From positions 117,909-181,908 of the forward strand of contig NZ_PPHF01000157.1 of assembly GCF_002904335.1 (NCBI RefSeq): a stretch of DNA of 64,000 bases, given 5' to 3'. Shown here piece by piece: positions 35,316 through 43,157 of this stretch. Within the stretch, counting starts at the first letter, position 1. Every line of letters begins with the position of its first letter. This stretch comes from Amycolatopsis sp. CA-126428 (lineage in GTDB: Bacteria > Actinomycetota > Actinomycetes > Mycobacteriales > Pseudonocardiaceae). Under the pieces are notes generated by a model. The model saw nothing but the letters and a program-made list of their open reading frames with translations. It made no database searches and was not told the origin of the DNA. The position numbers were made by a program, and so were the translations under genes.

Positions 35316-35870
35316 ATGGTCGTCGACTGGGCGCTCACGGCGGTGTTCGCGGCGCTGACGCTGCCCTGCGTGCTGCGGCTGGTCCGCCTCGACTACGCAC
35401 GCCTGGGCCACCGGGTCCGCCACGGCGACCTGGCGGAACTGCTGCTGGTGGTGGCGATGGTGGCGATGTTCTCCCCGGTCGGCGGCCCGATCCCGGCGGC
35501 GGGCTGGCAGGCGGTCCTGGCGCTGACGACGGCCTGGTTCGCGGTGGCCTGGTGGCGGAGCCGGACGTGCGCGCACCACGCGCTGTCGGCGGCGGCGATG
35601 CTGTACATGGTAACGGCGATGCCCCACGGCGGCGGGGACCACGGGCCCTGGCTGACCATGGCCACCATGGACGCCCGGCTGGCGGTGCCGCTGATCGCGG
35701 TGGTGGCGGCGGGGTACTTCGTGGCCGACGCGGCGTGGTCCGGCGTGCTGGTGGTGCGGGGCTCACCCACCGCGGGACCGGCCGCCGGCTCCGGGCACGC
35801 GTCACGCGCGGTGTGCCGGACGGTCATGGGGGCGGGGATGGGCTACATGCTGCTGGCCTCGGCTTTGTGA
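35316..35870 (+). CDS. DUF5134-like membrane protein
   Basis: A hydrophobic protein of 184 residues from ATG 35316, with five to six membrane segments (WALTAVFAALTLPCVLRLV at the start, later LAELLLVVAMVAMFSPVG). The histidine/methionine-containing loop AMLYMVTAMPHGGGDHG resembles DUF5134 proteins of actinomycetes. The frame is open back to GTG 35220 (overlapping the ltp2 end), but those 32 residues look non-conserved and neither start has a strong ribosome site. Role unknown; it may be co-transcribed with ltp2. Confidence 0.65.
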   Translation: MVVDWALTAVFAALTLPCVLRLVRLDYARLGHRVRHGDLAELLLVVAMVAMFSPVGGPIPAAGWQAVLALTTAWFAVAWWRSRTCAHHALSAAAMLYMVTAMPHGGGDHGPWLTMATMDARLAVPLIAVVAAGYFVADAAWSGVLVVRGSPTAGPAAGSGHASRAVCRTVMGAGMGYMLLASAL

Positions 35871-35971
35871 GCACGCGATTGGTGAGCACGGCACCGAGAG
35901 GTCCCCGGCCCGGGGGTCCCCCGGATTTCACGTTACCGGAGACCACCGACAGTTTCGGGCCGCGGCAGGTT

Positions 35972-36424
35972 TCAGCTCGCGATCCGCCGCACCTCGCCCA
36001 GCGCGCTTTCCCCCGGCTCCGGGAGCGAAGCCGCCGGGTGCTCGGCCGTCCACTGGGTGGCCGCCGCGATGTCGTTCTTCAGCGCCGTGATCAGGTCCTC
36101 CGCCGAGGCGTACTTCTCCTGCTCCCGCAAGTGGGACCCCAGCCACACCACCAGCGTCTCGTCGTACAGGTCGCCCGAAAACTCCAGGACGTGGGCCTCG
36201 AGCAGGCGGTACCCGTCCGCGCCGTAGTACGTCGGGCGGCGGCCGACCGAGATCGCCGCCGGGAGGCGGGTGCCGTCCGCTCGGCCGATCCAGCCCGCCC
36301 ACACGCCGTCGCCCAGGGAGCCGTCCTGGTCGCGCAGGGCGATGTTGGCCGTGGGGAAGCCCAGCTCGCGGCCGCGCTTGTCGCCCGATTCGACCGTTCC
36401 CCGCACCACGAAGTATTCCGGCAT
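35972..36424 (-). CDS. Stand-alone riboflavin kinase (flavokinase domain)
   Basis: A 150-residue protein equal to the C-terminal half of bifunctional RibF. It has the GFPTANIALRD motif (PTAN signature), ISVGRRPTYYG and LEAHVLEFSGDLYDE with the catalytic Glu region. The FAD-synthetase half is absent, so it should make FMN only. ATG 36424 has GGGAGGA close upstream. It lies 49 bp after the maoC gene, at the end of the kstD-kshA-kshB operon. Supplying FMN to the flavin enzymes of the steroid pathway is an inference. Confidence 0.88.
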   Translation of the reverse strand: MPEYFVVRGTVESGDKRGRELGFPTANIALRDQDGSLGDGVWAGWIGRADGTRLPAAISVGRRPTYYGADGYRLLEAHVLEFSGDLYDETLVVWLGSHLREQEKYASAEDLITALKNDIAAATQWTAEHPAASLPEPGESALGEVRRIAS

Positions 36425-36473
36425 TCGTCCTCCCGAGGTCTCCCCACCACGGTAGCGGCCCCGGCGGCACCGC

Positions 36474-37325
36474 TCAGGAAGTGGACACCAGCACCGTGTC
36501 CGCCAGCACCGGCGCGTCGTCCCGCTCGGCCGCCGACGTCGTCACCAGCAGCCGTCCGTCCTCCGCGCGCCACACCCGGGTCCGCAGCGTCTCGCCCGGG
36601 AACACCACCCCGGCGAACTTCGTCGCGAACGACGCCACCCGCGCCGGGTCGCCGTCCAGGAACTCGTTCACCAGCACCCGCGCCACGATCCCGTACGTGC
36701 ACAGCCCGTGCAGGATCGGCCGGTCGAACCCCGCCGCCCGGGCGAACGCCGGGTCGGCGTGCAGGGGGTTCCGGTCGCCGCACAGCCGGTACAGCAGCGC
36801 CTGCTGCGGCAGGGTCGGCGTCTCCAGCACGAAATCCGGCGAACGCGTCGGCCAGTCGATGCGATCCGACGGCCCCCGCGAGCCGCCGAACCCGCCCTCG
36901 CCGCGGGCGAAGATGCTCGACCGGGCCGTCCACAGTGGATCACCCGAGGACGACGTGACCGCGACCTCCTGGATCACCACCGCGGCCTTGCCCTTGTCGT
37001 ACACGTCCGCGATCCGCGAGCGGGCCACCGCCTTGCCCGACGCCGGGATCGGCCGGTGCAGGGTGATCTCCTGCTTGCCGTGCAGCACCTTCGCCAGGTC
37101 GATCTCCACCCCGGGGAACGACACCGCCGGCGGGTCGAACACACGCAGGTTGGCCGCGACCGTCGCGAACGTCGGCAGCACCACCAGGTCCTGCTCGTAG
37201 GTGTAGCGCAGCTCGTCCGGGCCCGCACCGAGCGCCAGGTGGTACAGCAGCACGTCCGACGACGTCCAGGCGAAGTTCACCTCGCCGATCTCGGCGCCGA
37301 TCGCGATCGCGGGATCGATGGGCAC
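36474..37325 (-). CDS. MaoC-family 2-enoyl-CoA hydratase (Rv3538/Hsd4B type)
   Basis: A 283-residue double-hotdog hydratase. The C-terminal half has the hydratase-2 motif YRLCGDRNPLHADPAFA, then GFDRPILHGLCTYG. The N-terminal half is the degenerate hotdog. In mycobacteria the equivalent protein (Rv3538) sits in the KstR regulon and hydrates a steroid side-chain enoyl-CoA. Start GTG 37325 has AGGAG 7 nt upstream and lies 10 nt after the kshB stop, so it is part of the kstD-kshA-kshB operon. Confidence 0.88.
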   Translation of the reverse strand: MPIDPAIAIGAEIGEVNFAWTSSDVLLYHLALGAGPDELRYTYEQDLVVLPTFATVAANLRVFDPPAVSFPGVEIDLAKVLHGKQEITLHRPIPASGKAVARSRIADVYDKGKAAVVIQEVAVTSSSGDPLWTARSSIFARGEGGFGGSRGPSDRIDWPTRSPDFVLETPTLPQQALLYRLCGDRNPLHADPAFARAAGFDRPILHGLCTYGIVARVLVNEFLDGDPARVASFATKFAGVVFPGETLRTRVWRAEDGRLLVTTSAAERDDAPVLADTVLVSTS

Positions 37326-37335
37326 GCGGGAGCTC

Positions 37336-38379
37336 CTATTCGTAGCTGATCGAGACCTCGTCGGTGACCGGCAGGGACTGGCAGGCCAGCACGATGCCGT
37401 CCGCCATGTCCTCGGCGTCGAGGACCTCGTTGTGCAGCATCTTCACCTCGCCCGACACGACCCGGCACGCGCACGCACTGCATTGTCCCTCGCGGCACGA
37501 GTACGGCGCGTCGAGGCCCGCGCTCAGCAGGTGGTCCAGGAGCTTCCGCCGCCGCGGCCACGCCATGGACCGGGTCTCGCCGTCCAGTTCGACCGTCAGC
37601 GACGCGGGCGCCTCGTCCGACTCCGGCTCCGCTTCCGGTTCGGGCTCCTCGGCGACGTCCTCGAACGGGTTCCCGGTCAGCGACGTGAACTTCTCGACGT
37701 GCACCCGGTCCCGCGGCACGCCGAGCTGCCCGAGCGCCTCCCGCACGGCGGCCATGAACGGCGCCGGGCCGCACAGGAAAGCCTCGTGCGAGGTGTACGC
37801 CGACGCCAGCCCGCGCAGCTGCGAGACGTCCGGCAGCCCCTGCACGCTCTCCAGCCAGTGGACGACGACCAGCCGATCGCCGTACCGCTTGGCCAGCGAC
37901 GCCAGCTCGCCCGCGAAGATCACCGAATTCTCGTCGCGGTTCGCGTAGACCAGCACCACCCGGCCGGACCCGGTCTCCAAAGCGGTCTTCAGGATCGCCA
38001 TCACCGGCGTGATGCCGCTGCCGCCGGCGAACAGCAGGAAGTCTTCGTCCACCGAGGCCGGGCTGAACACCCCCGCCGGTGCCAGCACGTCGATCCGCAT
38101 CCCCGGCTTCAACGACGAGCAGACCCAGCTCGAGCCGTACCCGCCGTCGGTCCGCTTGACCGTCACCTGCACGCGGTTCTCGTGCGGCGCGCTCGACAGC
38201 GAGTAGCACCGTGCCACCGAACCGGTCCGGTCGCTGGGGATCTTCAACGTCAGGAACTGCCCGGCCCGGTAGGCGAACGCCGGCGCGTGCTCGGGCGGGA
38301 TCTCGAAGACCACCGAGCGCGCGTCCGGCGTTTCGACGACGACGTCGGCGACGGTCAGCGTGTAGACCCGCTCAGCCAT
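37336..38379 (-). CDS. kshB: KshB, reductase of 3-ketosteroid 9-alpha-hydroxylase
   Basis: A 347-residue ferredoxin-NAD reductase. The FAD-binding motif is RCYSLSSAP, the NAD motif GGSGITPVMAI, and the C-terminal [2Fe-2S] domain has CREGQCSACACRV and a final LACQS. An acidic linker (EEPEPEAEPESDE) joins the reductase and ferredoxin parts. It passes electrons from NADH to the Rieske oxygenase KshA. ATG 38379 overlaps the end of the small Cys-rich ORF by 8 nt. Confidence 0.93.
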   Translation of the reverse strand: MAERVYTLTVADVVVETPDARSVVFEIPPEHAPAFAYRAGQFLTLKIPSDRTGSVARCYSLSSAPHENRVQVTVKRTDGGYGSSWVCSSLKPGMRIDVLAPAGVFSPASVDEDFLLFAGGSGITPVMAILKTALETGSGRVVLVYANRDENSVIFAGELASLAKRYGDRLVVVHWLESVQGLPDVSQLRGLASAYTSHEAFLCGPAPFMAAVREALGQLGVPRDRVHVEKFTSLTGNPFEDVAEEPEPEAEPESDEAPASLTVELDGETRSMAWPRRRKLLDHLLSAGLDAPYSCREGQCSACACRVVSGEVKMLHNEVLDAEDMADGIVLACQSLPVTDEVSISYE

Positions 38380-38629
38380 CGGCCACCGCCAGCGTGCCTT
38401 CGCGCACCGCGTCGGAGATGCTGTCGGCCAGCTTCGGGCACGTGTCGAGCAGCGCCGACGGGCCTCCCGCGCCCGCGAACACCGGGCAGGTGTCGGCGGG
38501 CCGGGACGTCCACTGGATGCTCGTGTGCTGGATGCTGTTCTTCTTCACCAGCACGCACGTCCCGCAGCTGCGGCACTCGTGCGGCCGCAGCCCGCCCGAC
38601 AGGAACTCGGTTCGCTCGGCCGTGGTCAC
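38372..38629 (-). CDS. Small Cys-rich protein between KshA and KshB
   Basis: An 85-residue reading frame from GTG 38629, which overlaps the kshA stop (GTGA), to a TGA that overlaps the kshB start by 8 nt. This double coupling is strong evidence that it is translated. It contains HECRSCGTCVLVKK with cysteines spaced CxxCxxC near residues 19-25, plus further CP and TCPK cysteines at about 48 and 64. The pattern suggests a metal or Fe-S site but is not a standard ferredoxin. I do not recognise the family. A third component or assembly factor of the hydroxylase is plausible. Confidence 0.75.
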   Translation of the reverse strand: MTTAERTEFLSGGLRPHECRSCGTCVLVKKNSIQHTSIQWTSRPADTCPVFAGAGGPSALLDTCPKLADSISDAVREGTLAVADG

Positions 38630-39762
38630 ACTTCCGCCTCGGTCTTCTGCCGCGCCAGGTTCTCCGCGACCTCCGCCGACCACGCCTCGTTCGCCTTGGT
38701 CGTGTCCACTTCGAACTCGAACCGCCCGGTCATGTCCTCGGTGACGTCGGCGGCGTCGACGTAGAACTGCTGGTACCACCGGCGAAGCTGGTAGACCGGA
38801 CCGTCCTCTTCGCACAGCAGCGGGTTGTCGATCTGCGTCTTGTGCTTCCAGATCTCGACGTCCTGCAGGAAGCCGGCGCCGATCCCGCGGGCCAGCTTGG
38901 CCGCGATCTTGTCCGCGTGCTCGTCCGAGATGCCCGGCGGCTTCCGCACCTTCATCCCGTACTGCAGCACGAACGACGTCGGCGTGACGGGGTAGTGGCA
39001 GTTGATGAGCACGCTCTCGATCTCGTAGCCCTGGAACGAGTTCACCAGCTTGTTGATCATGTACGACGGCCCGAAGTACGAAGCCTCCGACCGCAGCAGG
39101 TTTTCCTCGCCGCCGTAGTTCGAGGCCATGCCCATGTCGGGGCGGCCCTTGGTGTTGAGGTACTGCGTGGCGATGTGGCCTTCGAACACGTTCTTGAAGT
39201 ACGTCGGGTAGGCGTAATGAATATAGAAGAAATGGGCCATGTCCACGACGTTGTCGATGATCTCCCGGCAGTTGGAGCCCTCGATGAAGATCTCGTCCCA
39301 GGTCCAGTTGCTCCACTCGGCGCTGTCGGCGGCCTCGATCCGCGGGATCGCCAGCTCGTCGGCCGGCGGGTTGCCCTCCGGGTCGTGCCACACGAGCAGC
39401 TGCCCGTTGCGCTCCTCCGTCGTCCACGACCGCGTCCGCGCGCGCAGCGGAACTCGCTTGGCGTAGGGGATCGAGACGCACTTGCCCTTGCCGTTCCAGC
39501 GCCAGTCGTGGAACGGGCAGGCCACCTCGTCGCCCTTGACGCTGCCCTGGGTGAGGTCGCCGCCCATGTGCCGGCAGTAGCCGTCGAGCACGTGCAGCTG
39601 CCCGGCCGAGTCCGCCCACACCACGAGCTTGGTGCCGAACGCGGTGATGGCGTGCGGCTTCCCGTCACGGAAGTTCCGCGCCAGGCCCAGGCAGTGCCAG
39701 CCGCGGGCGAACCGGGTCGGCGGCTCACCGGCGTAGATGGTGCGTACCGAATCCTGCGTCAT
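38626..39762 (-). CDS. kshA: KshA, Rieske oxygenase of 3-ketosteroid 9-alpha-hydroxylase
   Basis: A 378-residue Rieske non-heme iron oxygenase. The Rieske ligands are C63, H65, C82 and H85 (CRH and CPFH), and the mononuclear iron site is D174-H177-H182 (NVVDMAHFFYIH). KshA hydroxylates C9 of androstadienedione-type steroids, which opens ring B. Start overlaps the kstD stop (ATGA); its end overlaps the small Cys-rich ORF. Length and order with kshB and kstD are as expected. Confidence 0.95.
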   Translation of the reverse strand: MTQDSVRTIYAGEPPTRFARGWHCLGLARNFRDGKPHAITAFGTKLVVWADSAGQLHVLDGYCRHMGGDLTQGSVKGDEVACPFHDWRWNGKGKCVSIPYAKRVPLRARTRSWTTEERNGQLLVWHDPEGNPPADELAIPRIEAADSAEWSNWTWDEIFIEGSNCREIIDNVVDMAHFFYIHYAYPTYFKNVFEGHIATQYLNTKGRPDMGMASNYGGEENLLRSEASYFGPSYMINKLVNSFQGYEIESVLINCHYPVTPTSFVLQYGMKVRKPPGISDEHADKIAAKLARGIGAGFLQDVEIWKHKTQIDNPLLCEEDGPVYQLRRWYQQFYVDAADVTEDMTGRFEFEVDTTKANEAWSAEVAENLARQKTEAEV

Positions 39763-41423
39763 CGCTGCCCTTCCGTGGTCCCCTGATCTTCGTTCGCCAG
39801 CCGCGTCGCCGCAAGGTAGCCGAACACCATGGCGGGCCCGATGGTCGCGCCGGGCCCGGCGTACGTCCGGCCCATCACGGCCGCGCTGGCGTTGCCCGCG
39901 GCGAACAGCCGCGGGACCGCCGAGCCGTCCTCGCGCAGCACCTGCGCGTGTTCGTCGGTGCGCAGCCCGCCCTTCGTGCCCAGGTCGCCCGGGACGATCT
40001 TCACCGCGTAGAACGGCGCTTTGTCCAGGGGACCGAGGCTGGGGTTGGGTTTGTTGCGCGGGTCGCCGTAGTAGTGGTCGTACTTGCTGACTCCGCGGTG
40101 GAAGTCCTCGTCGACGCCCCGGCGCGCGAAGCCGTTGAACCGCTCGACCGTCGCTTCCAGCGCCTGAGCCGGGACGTCGATCTTCGCCGCCAGCCCGGCC
40201 AGCGTCGACGACTTCGCCGCGATGCCGGCCTTGAACCAGCGGCCGGGCAGCGGCTGGCGCGGCCCGATGCCGGTGAACATGTACCGGTCCTTGTAGCGCT
40301 GGTCGAACAGGAGCCAGGTCGGGATGTGCTCGCCGGGCCCGTCACCTTCGCCGTACATCGCGTGCACGGCCTCGACGTACGGCGCCGACTCGTTGACGAA
40401 CCGCTCGCCGCGCGCGTCGACCATGATGCTGCGCGGCCGCGACCGCTCGGCCAGCGCGAACCACGGCCCGCCGGTGAGCGGCAGCGTCGGCCCCCACCAG
40501 GCGTCGTCCATCAGGTCGAGTGCGGCGCCCAGCTTGAGGCCTGCGGTGATGCCGTCGCCGGTGTTGGCGGCCGCGCCGACGGTCCAGTCGACGCCGATCG
40601 GCGCCCGCTGGTACTTCTCGCGCATCTCGAGGTTCCGCTCGAACCCGCCGCTGGCGAGGATCACCCCGCGCCGGGCTTCGACGACCCCCTGCGACGTGAC
40701 GACGCCGGTGACGCGGTCGCCTTCGACCCGCAGGTCCACCAGGGGCGTGTTCAGCCGGACCTCGACACCGGCCTTGGCCAGGCCCACGCGCAGGCCGGCC
40801 GCAAGCGCTTGCCCCATGCTCAGCAGCTGCCGCCCGCGGAGCTTGCCGACGAGCCACTGCCGGCCCAGCGACAGCAGCCGGACGGCCCCGCGCGGATGCC
40901 TCGCGAGGAGGCTCAGCCAGCGGTAGTCGGCCTGGGTGATCGGCACGCCGAGCGGGGGAGCGCTGTACGGCGGTTCGAGGTGGGCCAGTTCGGCGCCGAG
41001 CAGCTTGCCGTCGAAGGCCATCGGCTCCACCGACCGGCCGCCGGGCCGGCCGCCGGGGGCCTCGGGGTGGTAGTCGCTGTAGTCGCGGACCCAGCGGAAC
41101 TTCAGCGGCGTGTGGTCGCAGACGAACCGCAGCACCTCCGGGCCGTGCGCGAGGAACGTGTCGCGCCGGACGGCCGGGACGACGTCGCCGACGATCGAGG
41201 CCAGGTATTCGCGCGCCCGTTCGGGTGGTTCCTCGATCCCGGCGGCGCGCAGCGCGTGGTTGCCGGGGAGCCAGACGCCGCCGCCGGAGCGCGCGGTCGA
41301 GCCGCCGAAGCAGGCCGCCTTTTCCAGGACGACGACGCTCAGGCCGTTGTGGGCCGCAGCCAGCGCGGCGGTCATCCCGGCGGCGCCGCTGCCGACCACG
41401 ACGACGTCGAACTGCTCCGTCAT
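39759..41423 (-). CDS. kstD: KstD, 3-ketosteroid delta-1-dehydrogenase
   Basis: A 554-residue FAD flavoprotein. The dinucleotide fold is VVVGSGAAGMTAALAAAHNG followed by ACFGGSTARSGGGVW. The C-terminal catalytic/FAD part has SKYDHYYGD, GLRTDEHAQVL and MGRTYAGPGATIGPAM. It introduces the C1-C2 double bond (androstenedione to androstadienedione). First gene of the kstD-kshA-orf85-kshB-maoC operon. A KstR box lies 12 bp upstream of its ATG. Confidence 0.94.
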   Translation of the reverse strand: MTEQFDVVVVGSGAAGMTAALAAAHNGLSVVVLEKAACFGGSTARSGGGVWLPGNHALRAAGIEEPPERAREYLASIVGDVVPAVRRDTFLAHGPEVLRFVCDHTPLKFRWVRDYSDYHPEAPGGRPGGRSVEPMAFDGKLLGAELAHLEPPYSAPPLGVPITQADYRWLSLLARHPRGAVRLLSLGRQWLVGKLRGRQLLSMGQALAAGLRVGLAKAGVEVRLNTPLVDLRVEGDRVTGVVTSQGVVEARRGVILASGGFERNLEMREKYQRAPIGVDWTVGAAANTGDGITAGLKLGAALDLMDDAWWGPTLPLTGGPWFALAERSRPRSIMVDARGERFVNESAPYVEAVHAMYGEGDGPGEHIPTWLLFDQRYKDRYMFTGIGPRQPLPGRWFKAGIAAKSSTLAGLAAKIDVPAQALEATVERFNGFARRGVDEDFHRGVSKYDHYYGDPRNKPNPSLGPLDKAPFYAVKIVPGDLGTKGGLRTDEHAQVLREDGSAVPRLFAAGNASAAVMGRTYAGPGATIGPAMVFGYLAATRLANEDQGTTEGQR

Positions 41424-41434
41424 GCCACCTCACT

Positions 41435-41448
41435 TGCAACGTGTTACA
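41435..41448. promoter_or_regulatory. KstR box upstream of kstD
   Basis: TGCAACGTGTTACA matches TnnAACnnGTTnnA fully. It lies 12 bp before the kstD start (minus strand). A second box is 57 bp away, serving the divergent gene. Confidence 0.85.
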
Positions 41449-41491
41449 TGAAATGAGTACCCAGTTGGGAGCCGCTTCCGTCACCATAGAC

Positions 41492-41505
41492 GAGAACGTG
41501 TTTCA
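41492..41505. promoter_or_regulatory. KstR box upstream of the divergent flavoprotein gene
   Basis: GAGAACGTGTTTCA fits the KstR consensus except for G at the first position. It ends 17 bp before the ATG at 41523. Confidence 0.75.
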
Positions 41506-41522
41506 GTTCTAGGGTAGCGACC

Positions 41523-43121
41523 ATGGACGAGCTCTTCGCGGACGTGGTCATCGTGGGGTTCGGGGCGGCCGGCGCCTGTGCCGCCCTCGAAGCGGCCGAC
41601 GCGGGCGCCGAGGTCATCATCGTCGAACGGTTCGCCGGTGGCGGCGCGAGCGCGGTCAGCGGCGGCGTGGTCTACGCGGGCGGCGGTACCGCCCAGCAGC
41701 TCGACGCGGGCGTCGACGACTCCGTCGACGCGATGTACGCCTACTTGCGGCTCGAAGCCGGGGACGTCGTCTCCGAAGCGACGCTGCGGCGGTTCTGCGA
41801 GGGCAGCCGCGAGATGATCACCTGGCTGGAGGGCAACGGCGTGCCGTTCGAAGGCAGCCTGTGCCCGCACAAGACGTCATACCCGAGCGACGCGCACTAC
41901 CTCTACTACTCCGGCAGCGAGGCGGCCGGCGGGTTCCGCGACGCGGCGAAGCCGGCTCCGCGCGGGCACCGGGTCAAGGGGCCCGGGACCTCGGGGAAGA
42001 TGCTGATGGCGCGGCTCAAGGCGGCCGTGCGCGCCCGCGGGATCCGGGTGCTGACCCAGACGCACGCCCGGAGCCTCGTGCAGGAGGACGGCCGCGTCAC
42101 CGGGCTCGTCGCCGACACCCTGAGCGACGCCCCCGCGTCGGTGCGGGCGCGGCACCGGCGCTTGGCGCAGTACGCGGCGAAGCCCGGGATCTACGTGCCG
42201 TCGCTGCGCAAGTCGCTGCACCGCCGGGTCGAACGCTTCGAGCGGGCCCATGGCCGTGAGCTGCGGATTTCCGCCCGGCGCGGGGTCGTGCTCGCCGCCG
42301 GTGGCTTCATCGCGAACCGAGAGATGGTCCGCGAGCACGCGCCGAAGTACCGCGGCGGGCTGGCGCTCGGCACGTCCGCCGACGACGGCTCGGGCATCCG
42401 GATGGGTGTCGAGGCCGGCGGGGCGACCGGCGAGCTGGGCCGGATCTCCGCGTGGCGGTTCGTCACCCCGCCCAGCGCGTTCCTCGGCGGGATCATCGTC
42501 GACGCCGCGGGCCGGCGGGTCATCGACGAGTCCCGCTACGGTGCCGCGGTCGGGGAAAAGCTCATCGAGGACCACGAGAGCAAGGGCTGGCTGCTCGTCG
42601 ACGCGCCGATCGTGGCCGAGGCGCGCCGGGACGGCCGCAAGCAGAGCCAGTGGTTCCAATGGCTCCAGCTGCGGTACCTGCTGCGGCGCGGCCGGGTCGT
42701 GGGGGAGACGGTCGAAGAGGTGGCGTGCAGGGCCGGCGTCGACCCGCAGGGGCTGCGCGCGAGCGTCGAGGCCTACCACGGCGACCGGGATCCGGCGGGT
42801 AAGCCCGTCGAGTTCGTGCGGCGCCTGGACAACCCGCCGTACTCGCTCATCGACATCTCGGTGCGGCCGAACCTCGGGTACCCCACGCCGATGCTCACCC
42901 TCGGCGGGCTCGTCGTCGGCGAGGACACCGGCGCGGTGCGGAGCACGACCGGGCAGCCGATCCCCGGGCTGTACGCCGCCGGCCGCACCGCCGTGGGACT
43001 CTGTTCCAGGTCCTACGTGAGCGGCCTGTCGCTGGCGGACTGCGTGTTTTCCGGCCGCAGAGCGGGGATCAACAGTGCCTTGGCGCAGGGCGTTCTCGAC
43101 AAAAACGAGAACGTGTTCTAG
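41523..43121 (+). CDS. FAD-dependent 3-ketosteroid-dehydrogenase-like flavoprotein
   Basis: A 532-residue flavoprotein of the fumarate reductase/KstD superfamily. N-terminal VVIVGFGAAGACAALEAADAG and RFAGGGASAVSGGVVYAGGG bind FAD; the C-terminus has GLYAAGRTAVGLCSRSYVSGL. It is distinct from KstD upstream and may act on another ring or bond (for example 4(5)-dehydrogenation). I cannot fix the substrate. Regulated by the KstR box at 41492. The last codons and stop (TAG 43119-43121) coincide with the next KstR box. Confidence 0.82.
   Translation: MDELFADVVIVGFGAAGACAALEAADAGAEVIIVERFAGGGASAVSGGVVYAGGGTAQQLDAGVDDSVDAMYAYLRLEAGDVVSEATLRRFCEGSREMITWLEGNGVPFEGSLCPHKTSYPSDAHYLYYSGSEAAGGFRDAAKPAPRGHRVKGPGTSGKMLMARLKAAVRARGIRVLTQTHARSLVQEDGRVTGLVADTLSDAPASVRARHRRLAQYAAKPGIYVPSLRKSLHRRVERFERAHGRELRISARRGVVLAAGGFIANREMVREHAPKYRGGLALGTSADDGSGIRMGVEAGGATGELGRISAWRFVTPPSAFLGGIIVDAAGRRVIDESRYGAAVGEKLIEDHESKGWLLVDAPIVAEARRDGRKQSQWFQWLQLRYLLRRGRVVGETVEEVACRAGVDPQGLRASVEAYHGDRDPAGKPVEFVRRLDNPPYSLIDISVRPNLGYPTPMLTLGGLVVGEDTGAVRSTTGQPIPGLYAAGRTAVGLCSRSYVSGLSLADCVFSGRRAGINSALAQGVLDKNENVF
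43107..43120. promoter_or_regulatory. KstR box embedded in the end of the upstream gene, before hsaA
   Basis: GAGAACGTGTTCTA, with AGAAC/GTTCT arms symmetric, one mismatch (first base) to TnnAACnnGTTnnA. It encodes the last residues ENVF and the TAG stop of the flavoprotein gene and lies 37 bp upstream of hsaA. Confidence 0.82.
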
Positions 43122-43157
43122 TCTCTGGAGTGAGCAACCAGAGAGAGGAACTTGCGC

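Noticed and set aside
35871..35971. A further 21-bp repeat array near GCACGCGATTGGTGAGCACGG
   Set aside because: Only two partial cores, spaced 15 bp rather than 21 bp; not a member of the array family.
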